Shown here one piece after another: positions 17,069 to 26,360 of a stretch of DNA of 64,000 bases. The notes under the pieces are model-generated. The model did no database searches, had not been told where the DNA came from, and saw nothing but the letters and a program-made list of their open reading frames with translations. Both the position numbers and the translations under genes were made by a program. The stretch covers positions 4,650,001 to 4,714,000 of the forward strand of contig NZ_CP090366.1 in the NCBI RefSeq assembly GCF_021432085.1, given 5' to 3'. The DNA comes from Stutzerimonas kunmingensis. Its GTDB lineage: Bacteria > Pseudomonadota > Gammaproteobacteria > Pseudomonadales > Pseudomonadaceae. Positions within the stretch are counted from its first letter, which is position 1. Each line of letters starts with the position of its first letter.

Positions 17069-18394
17069 ATGTCACAGGATTTCCATCCCAACGCCTCGCC
17101 CGATCACTTCTGGATGCCCTTCACCGCCAACCGCCAGTTCAAGGCCACGCCGCGCCTGCTGGAGAGTGCCGAAGGCATGTACTACACGGCGAGCGACGGC
17201 CGCCAGGTGCTCGACGGCACCGCCGGGCTCTGGTGCTGCAATGCCGGCCATGGGCGCCGCGAAATCAGCGAGGCGGTGAGCAAGCAGATCGCCAGGATGG
17301 ATTTCGCCCCGACCTTCCAGATGGGCCATCCGCTGCCCTTCGAGCTGGCGGAAAAGCTCGCCGCCATCAGCCCCGAAGGCCTGAACCGGGTGTTCTTCAC
17401 CAACTCCGGATCGGAATCGGCGGATACCGCGCTGAAGATCGCCCTGGCCTATCAGCGCGCCATCGGTCAGGGGTCGCGCACGCGGCTGATCGGCCGCGAG
17501 CTGGCCTATCACGGCGTCGGCTTCGGCGGCATGTCGGTCGGCGGCATGGCCAACAACCGCCGCGCCTTCGGCCCGATGCTGCCGGGCGTCGATCACCTGC
17601 CGCACACCCTCGATCTGCAGCGCAACGCCTTCAGCCGCGGCCTGCCGCAGCATGGCGTGGAGCGCGCCGATGAACTGGAACGGCTGGTGACGCTGCATGG
17701 TGCGGAGAACATCGCCGCGGTGATCGTCGAGCCGATGTCCGGCTCGGCCGGGGTGATCCTGCCACCGGTGGGCTATCTGCAACGGCTGCGCGAGATCACC
17801 GCCAGGCACGGCATCCTGCTGGTCTTCGATGAGGTCATCACCGGCTTCGGTCGCGTGGGCGAGGCCTTCGCCGCGCAGCGCTGGGGCGTCACGCCAGACA
17901 TCCTCACCTGCGCCAAGGGTCTGACCAACGGCGCGATCCCCATGGGTGCGGTACTGGTCGCCGACCACCTGTTCGATGCGTTCATGAAGGGACCGGAAAG
18001 CGTCATCGAGTTCTTCCACGGCTACACCTACTCAGGGCATCCGGTGGCCTGCGCGGCGGCACTGGCGACCCAGCAAATCTATCAGCAGGAAAACCTGTTC
18101 CAGAAGGCCATCGACCTGGAGCCCTACTGGCAGGAAGCACTGTTCAGCCTGCGCGACCTGCCCAACGTGATCGACATCCGCACCGTCGGACTGGTGGCCG
18201 GCATCCAGTTCGCCGCCTATGCCGATGGCGTCGGCAAGCGCGGTTACGAAGTGTTCCGCGAGTGTTTCGAGAAGGGCCTGCTGGTACGCGCCAGCGGCGA
18301 CACCATTGCGCTGTCGCCGGCGTTGATCGTCGAGAAGGCCGAGATCGACCAGATGATGGAGTTGCTCGCCGACGGTATACGTAAGGCCGGCTGA
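17069..18394 (+). CDS. Omega-amino acid--pyruvate aminotransferase family
   Basis: Class-III, PLP-dependent aminotransferase of 441 residues. It shows the N-terminal HFWMPFTANRQFK and LWCCNAGHGRREI segments of beta-alanine/omega-amino-acid:pyruvate transaminases (BauA type), then FTNSGSESADTALK, the PLP-contacting Asp in LLVFDEVITGFGR, the Schiff-base Lys in LTCAKGLTNGAIPMG and HGYTYSGHPVACAA. Likely donors are beta-alanine, GABA or diamines, with pyruvate as acceptor. Divergence from kauB supports amine or polyamine catabolism. The family has close paralogues (BauA, SpuC, GabT2), so the substrate cannot be fixed from sequence. The ATG at 17069 follows a GGAG-like site. Confidence 0.9.
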   Translation: MSQDFHPNASPDHFWMPFTANRQFKATPRLLESAEGMYYTASDGRQVLDGTAGLWCCNAGHGRREISEAVSKQIARMDFAPTFQMGHPLPFELAEKLAAISPEGLNRVFFTNSGSESADTALKIALAYQRAIGQGSRTRLIGRELAYHGVGFGGMSVGGMANNRRAFGPMLPGVDHLPHTLDLQRNAFSRGLPQHGVERADELERLVTLHGAENIAAVIVEPMSGSAGVILPPVGYLQRLREITARHGILLVFDEVITGFGRVGEAFAAQRWGVTPDILTCAKGLTNGAIPMGAVLVADHLFDAFMKGPESVIEFFHGYTYSGHPVACAAALATQQIYQQENLFQKAIDLEPYWQEALFSLRDLPNVIDIRTVGLVAGIQFAAYADGVGKRGYEVFRECFEKGLLVRASGDTIALSPALIVEKAEIDQMMELLADGIRKAG

Positions 18395-18443
18395 GGCTTA
18401 TCCGGCCTGACGAGCCATTCTCGCCGTATTTGCAGGGAAAACC

Positions 18444-18507
18444 GGTGGGCTGAAGCCCACCCTACAGGGGGCCGGTGGACGTTCGGTAGGGTGGGCTTCA
18501 GCCCACC
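18444..18507. repeat. Inverted pair of 22-bp REP-like palindromes
   Basis: The 22 bases at 18444-18465 recur as an exact reverse complement at 18486-18507. Each copy is itself nearly palindromic (GGTGGGCT-GA-AGCCCACC). The pair fills the gap between the convergent aminotransferase and znuA genes, as BIME-type REP doublets do, and may end or protect both transcripts. Confidence 0.7.
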
Positions 18508-18527
18508 AATGCCATTGCGGCGCGGTC

Positions 18528-19607
18528 TCAGAGCGATTCCAGGCAGTCGGCCAGGGTGACACCGAGACCTTCCAGCAGCTTCTCGTAACCCTGCGCATCG
18601 GTCGCCAGGCCGACGCCCAGCACGTCCAGTTCCGCCATCTTCACCGGCAAGCCGGCGGTCAGCGTCTCGACCAGGCGCGGACGCGCCGGCGGTTCGCTGA
18701 ACACGCAGCTCGGACCGGCCTGCTGCAGCCGCTCTCGCATGGCCGCCACATGCCGCGCGCCGGGTTGCGACTCGCCACCGGCACTGAACACGCCGGCATG
18801 GCGCAGATTGTAGGCCGCCTCGAAGTAGTCATAGGCCTCGTGGAAAACGAAGAACGGCTTGTTCTGCACCTTGCTGAAGCGCTGCTTGAGGCGGGCGTCG
18901 AGCGCCTCGATGCGCTGGGCGAAGGCCGCCGAATTGGCCTGGTAGCGCTGTGCGTTGGCCGGGTCGGCGGTGGCCAGGTCCGCAGCCATGCGCTCGGCGA
19001 TCACCAGTGCGTTGGCTGGCAGCAGCCACAGGTGCGCATCAAGCGTGCCCGGCCGATGGTCGTGGTCGTGCTCGTCGGCATGGGCGGTCTCGCCATGTGC
19101 GGCTTCGTCATGCTCGTGAGCATCATGGTCATGACTGTCGTGATCGTCGTGATCGTCGTGATCGTCGTGATCGTCGTGATCGTCGTGATCGTCGTGATCG
19201 TCGTGATCGTCGTGATCGTCGTGATCGTCGTGATCGTGATGTTCAGCCTCGTCGTGCGCGTGTGCATCACCAAAACGACGCAGGGTCAGCTGCGGCAGGT
19301 CCTGCACCGCCACGGTCGTGCCTTCACGAGCGCTCAGTGCGCGCGGCAGGAAGCTCTCCAGATCCGGGCCGATCCAGTAGAACAGCTGCGCATCGCGGAT
19401 ACGCCGTACGTCGGACGGTCGCAGCGAGTAATGATGCGCCGAAGCGCTCGCCGGCAGCAGAACGTCAGGCTCACCGACGCCATCCTGAACCGCCGCGGCG
19501 ATCAGCTGCAGCGGCTTGATGCTGGTCAGCACGCGGACTTCGGCGTGGGCGGACGCGGCGCCAGCAACCAGCGCCGCGAGCAAGGGAAGGGAAAAAAGAC
19601 GATTCAC
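18528..19607 (-). CDS. znuA: Zinc ABC transporter periplasmic binding protein ZnuA
   Basis: High-affinity zinc-binding protein of the periplasm, cluster A-I. A signal peptide (LLAALVAGAASAHAEV) is followed by the binding-protein fold with metal-ligand regions ASAHHYSLRPSDVRR and FVFHEAYDYFEAAYNL. The charged His/Asp loop is exceptionally long: about eleven Asp-Asp-His triplets plus further His-rich sequence, longer than is usual in ZnuA. The GTG at 19607 is preferred because a GAG site precedes it; an in-frame GTG at 19616 is the alternative. It diverges from zur-znuC-znuB over a Zur-like box and so should be induced by zinc starvation. The His loop probably captures or senses zinc. Confidence 0.93.
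   Translation of the reverse strand: MNRLFSLPLLAALVAGAASAHAEVRVLTSIKPLQLIAAAVQDGVGEPDVLLPASASAHHYSLRPSDVRRIRDAQLFYWIGPDLESFLPRALSAREGTTVAVQDLPQLTLRRFGDAHAHDEAEHHDHDDHDDHDDHDDHDDHDDHDDHDDHDDHDDHDSHDHDAHEHDEAAHGETAHADEHDHDHRPGTLDAHLWLLPANALVIAERMAADLATADPANAQRYQANSAAFAQRIEALDARLKQRFSKVQNKPFFVFHEAYDYFEAAYNLRHAGVFSAGGESQPGARHVAAMRERLQQAGPSCVFSEPPARPRLVETLTAGLPVKMAELDVLGVGLATDAQGYEKLLEGLGVTLADCLESL
19137..19235. repeat. Minisatellite, 11 x 9 bp, inside znuA
   Basis: Eleven exact consecutive copies of GTCGTGATC (plus strand), 99 bases in all, encode the Asp-Asp-His triplets of the ZnuA metal loop on the minus strand. The unit is a multiple of three, so copy-number slippage changes the loop length without breaking the frame. 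Confidence 0.95.
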
Positions 19608-19631
19608 GGGCGTCACTCGTACGGGGGGAAT

Positions 19632-19646
19632 TGGTACATAATAACG
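19632..19646. promoter_or_regulatory. Candidate Zur box, znuA/zur
   Basis: TGGTACATAATAACG matches 11 of 14 fixed positions of the palindrome TGTTATA-N-TATAACA used by proteobacterial Zur proteins. It lies between the divergent znuA and zur starts and can repress both. The AT-rich core may also contain a -10 element for zur. Confidence 0.65.
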
Positions 19647-19671
19647 TCTCTACCCCAACACGTCGCCGCTC

Positions 19672-20157
19672 ATGTCCAAGACCCCGCTGGCCTGTACGCC
19701 CCACGACCATGACCATTGCGTCAGCCACGCGCTGGCCGAAGCCGACAGCCTCTGCGCGCGCCAGGGCGTACGCCTGACCGCCCTGCGCAAGCGTGTGCTG
19801 GAGCTGGTCTGGCAAAGCCACAGGCCGCTCGGCGCCTACGACATCCTCGCCGTACTGAGCGAGCAGGATGGCCGCCGCGCCGCGCCGCCCACCGTCTACC
19901 GCGCGCTGGATTTCCTGCTGGAGAACGGCCTGGTGCATCGCATCGCGTCGCTCAACGCCTTCATCGGCTGCAACCATCCGGAGCATCCGCACCAGGGCCA
20001 GTTCCTCATCTGCCGGCACTGCCACACCGCCATCGAACTCGAGCAACGCGCCATCGCCGAGGCCATCGACAGCGCCGCCGGCAGCGTCGGCTTCGCCGTC
20101 GAGGGGCAGACCGTGGAAGTGGTCGGCCTCTGCTCGAACTGCCGGAAAGCCGCATGA
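19672..20157 (+). CDS. zur: Zinc uptake regulator Zur (Fur family)
   Basis: Fur-family repressor of 161 residues. A His/Cys-rich N-terminus (PHDHDHC) precedes a winged helix with the recognition segment [19 protein letters not shown]. The metal-binding part has [18 protein letters not shown], with one CxxC, and a second CxxC near the end (LCSNCRKAA), fitting the structural zinc site of Zur. Zinc-bound Zur should repress znuA and its own operon through the box at 19632. The stop overlaps the znuC start by four bases (ATGA), so zur, znuC and znuB are cotranscribed. Confidence 0.95.
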   Translation: MSKTPLACTPHDHDHCVSHALAEADSLCARQGVRLTALRKRVLELVWQSHRPLGAYDILAVLSEQDGRRAAPPTVYRALDFLLENGLVHRIASLNAFIGCNHPEHPHQGQFLICRHCHTAIELEQRAIAEAIDSAAGSVGFAVEGQTVEVVGLCSNCRKAA

Positions 20158-20924
20158 GCGAGGTGCTGCTGCGGCTGGATGACATCCACGTGCGCTTCGC
20201 CAACCAGAACGTGCTGGAAGGCGCGCAACTGCAGGTGCATCGCGGCGAGATCGTCACCCTGATCGGCCCCAACGGGGCCGGCAAGACCACGCTGGTACGG
20301 GCCGTGCTCGGCCTGCTGAAACCCGATCGCGGCCAGGTCTGGCGCAAGCCGAAGCTGCGTGTCGGCTACATGCCGCAGAAGCTCCACGTGGACCCCACCC
20401 TACCCTTGTCGGTGCTGCGCTTTCTGCGTCTGGTGCCCGGCGTCGATCGCGCCCGAGCCCTGGCTGCGCTGGGCGAAGTCGGCGCCGAGCACGTCATCGA
20501 CAGCCCGCTGCAGAAGATTTCCGGCGGCGAAATGCAGCGTGTGCTGCTGGCCCGCGCGCTGCTGCGCGAGCCGGAGCTGCTGGTGCTCGACGAACCGGTG
20601 CAGGGTGTCGACGTGTCTGGCCAAGCCGAGCTGTACCGCTTGATCGGCGTGCTGCGCGACCGCTACGGCTGCGGCGTGCTGATGGTTTCCCACGATCTGC
20701 ATCTGGTGATGAGCGCCACCGACCAGGTGGTCTGCCTCAATCGCCACGTCTGCTGCTCAGGGCATCCTGAGCAGGTCAGCAGCGACCCGGCCTTCGTCGA
20801 GCTGTTCGGCCAGGACGCGCGCAGTCTGGCGATCTATCACCACCAGCACGACCACAGCCACGACCTGCACGGCAGCGTGGTGACCGGCAAACCCCACGTC
20901 CACGGCCCGAACTGCAAGCACTGA
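20154..20924 (+). CDS. znuC: Zinc ABC transporter ATP-binding protein ZnuC
   Basis: ATPase subunit of 256 residues that powers ZnuB. It has Walker [10 protein letters not shown], the signature ISGGEMQR, Walker [13 protein letters not shown] and the switch His in MVSHDLH. The C-terminal tail is His-rich ([13 protein letters not shown], then [12 protein letters not shown]), as is common for ZnuC, and may bind zinc. The start overlaps the zur stop; znuB begins one base after the stop. Acts at the cytoplasmic face of the inner membrane. Confidence 0.95.
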   Translation: MSEVLLRLDDIHVRFANQNVLEGAQLQVHRGEIVTLIGPNGAGKTTLVRAVLGLLKPDRGQVWRKPKLRVGYMPQKLHVDPTLPLSVLRFLRLVPGVDRARALAALGEVGAEHVIDSPLQKISGGEMQRVLLARALLREPELLVLDEPVQGVDVSGQAELYRLIGVLRDRYGCGVLMVSHDLHLVMSATDQVVCLNRHVCCSGHPEQVSSDPAFVELFGQDARSLAIYHHQHDHSHDLHGSVVTGKPHVHGPNCKH

Positions 20925-20925
20925 C

Positions 20926-21711
20926 ATGCCCGATTTCCTTCTCAACGCCCTGCTCGCCGGCCTCGCCCTGGCGCTGGTCGCCGGCCCGCTCGGCTCCTTC
21001 GTCGTCTGGCGGCGCATGGCCTATTTCGGCGACACCCTGTCCCACGCCGCGCTGTTCGGCGTCGCCCTCGGGTTGATGCTCGACGTCAACCTGACTCTGG
21101 CGGTGACGGTCGGCTGCGTGCTGCTCGCGCTCTTGCTGGTCACCCTGCAACAGCGCCAGCCGCTGGCCTCGGACACGCTGCTCGGCATCCTCGCCCACAG
21201 CACGCTGTCGCTGGGCCTGGTGTCGCTAAGCTTCATGGATGACGTGCGCATCGACCTGATGGGCTATCTGTTCGGCGATCTGCTCGCCGTCGGGCCGAGC
21301 GATCTGGCCTGGATCATCGGCGGCAGCGCGCTGGTGCTGCTGATGCTGATTCCGCTGTGGCGTCCGCTGCTGGCGATCACCGTGCACGAGGAGCTGGCCA
21401 AGGTCGAAGGCCTGCCGGTGGCCGGTATCCGCCTGGCGCTGATGCTGCTGATCGCCGTGGTGATCGCCGTGGCGATGAAGATCGTCGGCGTGCTGCTGAT
21501 CACCTCGCTGTTGATCATTCCCGCCGCCGCGGCGCAACGCCATGCGCGCACGCCGGAGCAGATGGCCTTTGGCGCCAGCGTGTTGGGCATCGTCGCGGTG
21601 TGCCTGGGCCTGACGCTGTCCTGGTTCGAAGACACCCCCGCCGGACCGTCCATCGTGGTCAGCGCCGCCGCGCTGTTCCTGCTCAGCTTCGCCTGGCCGA
21701 AGCGGGCCTGA
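20926..21711 (+). CDS. znuB: Zinc ABC transporter permease ZnuB
   Basis: Membrane permease of 261 residues with about seven to eight helices, belonging to the ABC-3 family for zinc and manganese. Family segments include VVWRRMAYFGDTLSHAALFG near residue 30 and MKIVGVLLITSLLIIPAAAA near 185-205, which lines the metal path. It follows znuC by one base and passes zinc delivered by ZnuA. A metalloprotein gene follows after four bases and may be cotranscribed. Confidence 0.95.
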   Translation: MPDFLLNALLAGLALALVAGPLGSFVVWRRMAYFGDTLSHAALFGVALGLMLDVNLTLAVTVGCVLLALLLVTLQQRQPLASDTLLGILAHSTLSLGLVSLSFMDDVRIDLMGYLFGDLLAVGPSDLAWIIGGSALVLLMLIPLWRPLLAITVHEELAKVEGLPVAGIRLALMLLIAVVIAVAMKIVGVLLITSLLIIPAAAAQRHARTPEQMAFGASVLGIVAVCLGLTLSWFEDTPAGPSIVVSAAALFLLSFAWPKRA

Positions 21712-21715
21712 GGCC

Positions 21716-22228
21716 ATGACTGATCTCAAGTACCTGCGCGGTTACCCGGAGCCGCTGCTGGCGCAGGTGCGCCAGCTGATCGCAGAGCAGCGCCTGGGCG
21801 ACTATCTGCAGCGTCGTTACCCGGCACGGCACGAAGTGCAGAGCGACAAGGCGCTGTATGGCTATGTGCAGGCGCTCAAGCAGGAATACCTGAAAAGCAC
21901 ACCGCCGATCGACAAGGTGCTCTATGACAATCGCCTGGACCTGACCCATCGCGCGCTGGGCCTGCATACCGCGGTATCACGGGTTCAGGGCGGCAAGCTC
22001 AAGGCGAAAAAGGAGATTCGCGTCGCCGCACTGTTTCGCGAGACGGCGCCGGAATTCCTGCAGATGATCGTGGTGCACGAACTCGCCCATCTGCGTGAGA
22101 GCGAGCACAACCGTGCCTTCTACAAGCTGTGCGAACACATGCTGCCCGGCTACGGGCAGATCGAGTTCGATCTGCGCCTGTTCCTGCACTGGCGCGAGCT
22201 GGAGGCGCTACCGGGCAAGAACGCCTAG
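21716..22228 (+). CDS. YgjP-like zinc metallopeptidase-fold protein
   Basis: A protein of 170 residues of the YgjP/DUF45 (WLM-like) group. The motif is VVHELAHLRESEHNRAFY, with His121, Glu122 and His125 as HExxH and a downstream His as third zinc ligand. No signal peptide is present, so it acts in the cytoplasm. Protease activity is expected from the fold, but the substrate is unknown. It begins four bases after znuB, so it may be a member of the Zur-controlled operon, a context that suits a zinc-dependent enzyme. Confidence 0.85.
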   Translation: MTDLKYLRGYPEPLLAQVRQLIAEQRLGDYLQRRYPARHEVQSDKALYGYVQALKQEYLKSTPPIDKVLYDNRLDLTHRALGLHTAVSRVQGGKLKAKKEIRVAALFRETAPEFLQMIVVHELAHLRESEHNRAFYKLCEHMLPGYGQIEFDLRLFLHWRELEALPGKNA

Positions 22229-22270
22229 CGCATCAGTGCTGCCAGGCGTCGATCCAAAATGTAGTGCCGC

Positions 22271-23758
22271 TCAGATCCAACCCAGCCAGCGCCACCAGGT
22301 CATCGCGAACAGCAACATGCTCAGATAGCCGATCAGCGTTACCAGCACGCCGACCTTGGCAAATTGCCGGGCGCTGAAGGTCTCGGTGCCCAGGCAAACC
22401 ATGTTCTGCGGTGCATTGATCGGCAGGATGAAGCCGTAACTGACGACGAAACCGAGCAGCATGGTCATCCCCAGCCGGCTGAAGTCGCCCGGCAGGCTCA
22501 GCAACACCGAAATCAGGATCGGCAGCATCGCCGATGTCAGCGCCGTGGCACTGGCAAAGCCCAGATGGATCACGATGAGGAAGGCACCGAGAATGGCGAA
22601 GATGCCGAGCGGCGCCACCACGCCAAGCCCGGTGTGAGCGACCACCTGCGCACCCAGCCACTGTCCGGCCTGAGTCGTGAGCAATACCGTGCCGAGGCTG
22701 ATACCAACACCGAAGACGATCACCGTGCCCCAAGGCACCCGCGCCTGAACCTCCTTCCAGTTCATTACGCCGATGCGCGGCAGCATCAGGATTACCAGGC
22801 CGGCATAGGTGGTGCTGGTGGTGTCGAAGCTGTGCAACTTGCCCTCGGTGGCCCAGCACAGCAGCAACCCGATGGACACGGCGAGCAGGCGCTTCTGCGC
22901 CGAGGTCATCGGTCCGAGTTCGGCGAGCGAGCGCGCCACGGCTTCCTTGCCACCGGCTATCCGCTCGGTTTCCGGCGGCAGTAGCTTGAGCACGATGACC
23001 AGCAGGACGAAGGACATCAGCACGGCCCAGGGCGCGCCGGCGATGAGCCAGTCGATCCAGCTGACACGTTCACCCAGCAGCTTGTCCATGAAGCCCACCA
23101 GCAGCAAGTTTTGCGCCGCGGCGGTCTGGATGCCGATGTTCCAAATGCTGGTGCCCTGGGCGACGATGATCATCATGCCGGCGGCGAAGTTCGAACGCTT
23201 GTCGATCCCGAATGCGGTGATGATGCCAAGCATGATCGGCACCACGCAGGCGGCGCGCGCCGTGGCGCTGGGTACCACCAGGCTGAGCAGGACGATGACC
23301 ACCAGTGTGCCGCCGAGGATATGCCGCGAACTGGTGCCGACCCTGGATAGGGTCATCAGCGCAATGCGCCGGTCGAGCCCGGTCAGGGTCATCGCCGCAG
23401 CGATGAACAGGGCTCCGGCTACCAGCGCCAATGCCGGATTGGCGAAGCCGGAAAGCCCCATGCCGATCGCCTTTGAGGTGCCGTAGACGACCTCGGGGTT
23501 TTCCAGCGTAGGCGCCGTACCGATGAGGAACGCCAGCAGCGCGGTGATCATGATCGCGCTGACCTCATAGGACACCGCTTCGGTGATCCACACCACCACC
23601 GCGAACACCAGGATCGCCAGCACTCGCTGGCCGGCCACGGACAGGTCGGCAGGCAGTGGCATCAGCAGCACGCCAATGAGCGCCAGTACGGCCACCAACA
23701 GACCGATCGGGATGCCAAGCAGACCTTGGCGAAGGGCTACGTTAGGGGTATCGCTCAT
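22271..23758 (-). CDS. DASS-family sodium/anion symporter (SLC13-like)
   Basis: Inner-membrane transporter of 495 residues with about 11-12 hydrophobic segments. The family consensus appears as the SNT-like segments QGTSIWNIGIQTAAAQN and LGFASATALTSAMLPI, each in a re-entrant hairpin region. The family moves dicarboxylates, sulfate or related anions with sodium; the substrate is not decidable here. The ATG at 23758 has GGAG eight bases upstream; an in-frame ATG at 23800 would add 14 residues. Its 3' end converges on the YgjP gene. Confidence 0.88.
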   Translation of the reverse strand: MSDTPNVALRQGLLGIPIGLLVAVLALIGVLLMPLPADLSVAGQRVLAILVFAVVVWITEAVSYEVSAIMITALLAFLIGTAPTLENPEVVYGTSKAIGMGLSGFANPALALVAGALFIAAAMTLTGLDRRIALMTLSRVGTSSRHILGGTLVVIVLLSLVVPSATARAACVVPIMLGIITAFGIDKRSNFAAGMMIIVAQGTSIWNIGIQTAAAQNLLLVGFMDKLLGERVSWIDWLIAGAPWAVLMSFVLLVIVLKLLPPETERIAGGKEAVARSLAELGPMTSAQKRLLAVSIGLLLCWATEGKLHSFDTTSTTYAGLVILMLPRIGVMNWKEVQARVPWGTVIVFGVGISLGTVLLTTQAGQWLGAQVVAHTGLGVVAPLGIFAILGAFLIVIHLGFASATALTSAMLPILISVLLSLPGDFSRLGMTMLLGFVVSYGFILPINAPQNMVCLGTETFSARQFAKVGVLVTLIGYLSMLLFAMTWWRWLGWI

Positions 23759-23861
23759 GGTATGGCTCCATCCGCTGACAGACGCCTTCAGCATGGGCAA
23801 GCCAGATCAGCGAGACCATGACCTGTGTCTATTGCGGGCCTTTGCGGCGAGTTAACCAAGT

Positions 23862-23898
23862 AAAAAAAAGCAGAACGCCGGCATGCGCCGGCGTTCTG
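23862..23898 (-). terminator. Rho-independent terminator of katE
   Basis: A perfect 12-bp stem (23871-23882 with 23887-23898) around an ATGC loop is followed, reading the minus strand, by eight T residues. It lies 63 bases past the katE stop. Confidence 0.92.
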
Positions 23899-23960
23899 TG
23901 GTCGATGGTTCGCAGCACGTTTCGAGCGGGCTGGCGCCCGCGCCGAACCTTGCGCAAACC

Positions 23961-26096
23961 TCAGGCGGGGATGGCCTCCGCCGCGGCCTCGCGCGCCCAG
24001 ACCCGATGCTGGCCAAGCGCCTGGGCGAAGTTGCCGAACACACCGTCCACATCGTCACCCTCCAGCAGACCGCTGTCGGGTTGCAGGCCCAGCGATGCCA
24101 GCAGCGGCCGCGCCGCACCGAGCATGACGATAGGTTTCAGGTGCTTGTAGGCCTCCAGCACGTAGTGCTTGGCCTCGCCGGACTTGGCCATGGCCGCCGC
24201 CGCATCAGCGCCGCCGGGGACGAACACGGCGTCGAACATCACCGATGGCATACCGTCCATAGCGGCATCGACTGGTAGCATCTTTCCGTCCGCCGTTTTC
24301 ACCGGCGCCGGCGACGGGCCGATGATCTTGGCCAGCGCGCCCTCCGAGGCCAGCTTGGCCTTGAACGCATCGATCGCCGCACCATCGACGCCGTTGGCTA
24401 CCAGGATGGCCACCTTGCGTGACTTGATGTTGCCCGGTGCATGATTCATCAGGCTCAGCGCCGGCGAATCCTGCGGGGTTGGCGTCTTCGGCGTCACGGT
24501 CGGTGCGCTCGGCGCCGGCAGACCCAGGTTTTCGGCGACACGGCGGGCCAGCTCCAGGTCGATATTGGCGAGGATCTCGTTGACCTGGCGTTCGCGGATG
24601 AACACCCGCTCCACCTTGCCCAGCTCGAAGGTGTAGGCGCCGATGATGTGCTCCTTCTCCGGCGCGCTCATGCTGTTCCAGAACAGCGTGGCCTGGGAGA
24701 AGTGGTCGCCGAAGGATTCGCTGCGGTTGCGGATCTTGTGGCCCTCGACGCGCTCCGGATAGCTCTCGAAGCCGCCACCCTGGGCCGCCGGCGGGGTTTC
24801 CTTGGGCCAGCCGCTGTCGATCGAGTTGGGCTCGTAATTGGCGCGACCCTTGTGGATGGTCTGGCGATGGAAGGCGTCGCGCTGATTGTTGTGGAACGGA
24901 CACAGCGGACGGTTGATCGGGATCTCGTGGAAGTTTGGCCCACCGAGACGCAGCAGCTGGGTGTCGGTGTAGGAAAACAGCCGGCCCTGCAGCAGCGGGT
25001 CATTGGTGAAGTCGATGCCCGGCACGATGTGGCCAATGTGGAAGGCGGCCTGCTCGGTCTCGGCGAAGAAGTTGTCCGGGTTGCGGTTGAGGGTCATCTT
25101 GCCGAGCTTCTGCACCGGCACCAGCTCCTCGGGAATGAGCTTGGTCGGGTCGAGCAGGTCGAAATCGAACTTGTGCTCGTCGGCCTCTTCCACCACCTGC
25201 ACGCCCAGCTCCCACTCGAAGTAGTCGCCCATCTCGATGGACTCCCACATGTCGCGGCGATTGAAGTCCGGGTCCTTGCCGGCAATCTTCAGCGTCTCGT
25301 CCCAGACCAGCGAGAAGGCGCCCGCGACCGGCTTCCAGTGAAACTTGACGAAGCGGCTAACGCCCTCGGCGTTGATCAGACGGAAGGTGTGCACGCCAAA
25401 GCCTTCCATCGCCCGGAAGCTACGCGGCAGGGCGCGGTCGGACATGGTCCAGAGCACCATGTGCGCCGATTCCGGGGTCAGCGAGACGAAGTCCCAGAAG
25501 CTGTCGTGAGCCGACTGTGCCTGCGGGATCTCGTTGTGCGGCTCGGGTTTCACCGCGTGCACGAAGTCCGGAAACTTGATCGCGTCCTGAATGAAGAACA
25601 CTGGCATGTTGTTGCCGACCAGATCGAAGTTGCCCTCGTCGGTGTAGAACTTGGTGGCGAAGCCGCGCACGTCGCGCACGGTGTCTGCCGAGCCGCGCGA
25701 GCCCTGCACGGTGGAGAAGCGCGTGAAGACTGGGGTTTCCTTGCCTTCGGCGGCGAGGAACGAGGCCTTGGTCAGCCAGCTGTGGTCGGCGTAGCTGACG
25801 AACACACCGTGCGCCGCCGAACCACGCGCATGCACGATGCGCTCGGGGATGCGCTCGTGGTCAAAGTGGGTGAGCTTCTCGCGCATGATGAAGTCTTCGA
25901 GCAGCGAGGGCCCACGGTCGCCGGCCTTGAGGGTGTTCTGGTTGTCAGCGATCTTTACGCCCTGGTTGGTGCGCAGCGCCTCGCCGGTGGCGTCGCTGCG
26001 AAATTCTTCCAGTTGGTCGAGCTTGGCGTTGTGGTTGGCACGGTCGACGGTATCGGTGCCGGCCAGCTCGCTCTGTTTAGGGGTCTTTTCGGTCAT
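23961..26096 (-). CDS. katE: Large-subunit catalase HPII (KatE)
   Basis: Heme catalase of 711 residues that converts hydrogen peroxide to water and oxygen in the cytoplasm. The core has the distal His in [14 protein letters not shown], the Asn region [14 protein letters not shown], and the proximal Tyr region [15 protein letters not shown]. The length and the C-terminal class-I amidotransferase/DJ-1-like domain (about 560-700, [12 protein letters not shown] and [10 protein letters not shown]) mark the large-subunit clade, as in E. coli HPII. That domain lacks an obvious nucleophile elbow Cys, as usual for HPII. It diverges from metN, is transcribed alone and ends at the terminator at 23862. 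General-stress control is likely from the family, not seen in the sequence. Confidence 0.95.
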   Translation of the reverse strand: MTEKTPKQSELAGTDTVDRANHNAKLDQLEEFRSDATGEALRTNQGVKIADNQNTLKAGDRGPSLLEDFIMREKLTHFDHERIPERIVHARGSAAHGVFVSYADHSWLTKASFLAAEGKETPVFTRFSTVQGSRGSADTVRDVRGFATKFYTDEGNFDLVGNNMPVFFIQDAIKFPDFVHAVKPEPHNEIPQAQSAHDSFWDFVSLTPESAHMVLWTMSDRALPRSFRAMEGFGVHTFRLINAEGVSRFVKFHWKPVAGAFSLVWDETLKIAGKDPDFNRRDMWESIEMGDYFEWELGVQVVEEADEHKFDFDLLDPTKLIPEELVPVQKLGKMTLNRNPDNFFAETEQAAFHIGHIVPGIDFTNDPLLQGRLFSYTDTQLLRLGGPNFHEIPINRPLCPFHNNQRDAFHRQTIHKGRANYEPNSIDSGWPKETPPAAQGGGFESYPERVEGHKIRNRSESFGDHFSQATLFWNSMSAPEKEHIIGAYTFELGKVERVFIRERQVNEILANIDLELARRVAENLGLPAPSAPTVTPKTPTPQDSPALSLMNHAPGNIKSRKVAILVANGVDGAAIDAFKAKLASEGALAKIIGPSPAPVKTADGKMLPVDAAMDGMPSVMFDAVFVPGGADAAAAMAKSGEAKHYVLEAYKHLKPIVMLGAARPLLASLGLQPDSGLLEGDDVDGVFGNFAQALGQHRVWAREAAAEAIPA

Positions 26097-26360
26097 GATG
26101 GGCCTCCATTAGCGGTGAGCTGAACCGCGAACGATCGGGCCACGGTCTGGACCTGATGCGTGATCATTTCACGGCGTACCGGTTAGTGACCCCTATAGCG
26201 GCTACATGGTTGCCGGCCGAACCGATTTGCTTTGGCTATAAGCCCGATGCATTTGCTCAATCGCAGCGGCACAGACAAGCGACCTCGCCGGCAAACGGGT
26301 AGAATGCCCGGCTTTCGCCGAATATCCCGGCAACGAACGCCGCACCCACAAGGTTCGCCC

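Noticed and set aside
15378-17279. Open frame of 633 codons opposite kauB running into the aminotransferase
   Set aside because: Low-complexity His/Gln/Arg-rich translation without domains; the minus strand carries a full aldehyde dehydrogenase.
19137-19235. Regular repeats considered as a CRISPR array
   Set aside because: Units are 9 bp, contiguous and without spacers, and they encode the ZnuA His loop in frame.
23961-26096. KatE C-terminal domain as a separate protease/chaperone gene
   Set aside because: It is in one frame with the catalase core and such a fused domain is normal for large-subunit catalases.
24441-26123. Open frame of 560 codons on the plus strand opposite katE
   Set aside because: It is an antisense shadow of a GC-rich gene: no family motif, no ribosome site, and the opposite strand encodes a complete catalase.
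26097-26360. Possible methionine riboswitch before metN
   Set aside because: No SAM-riboswitch-like paired structure was recognised, and such elements are not known to me for pseudomonad metN.
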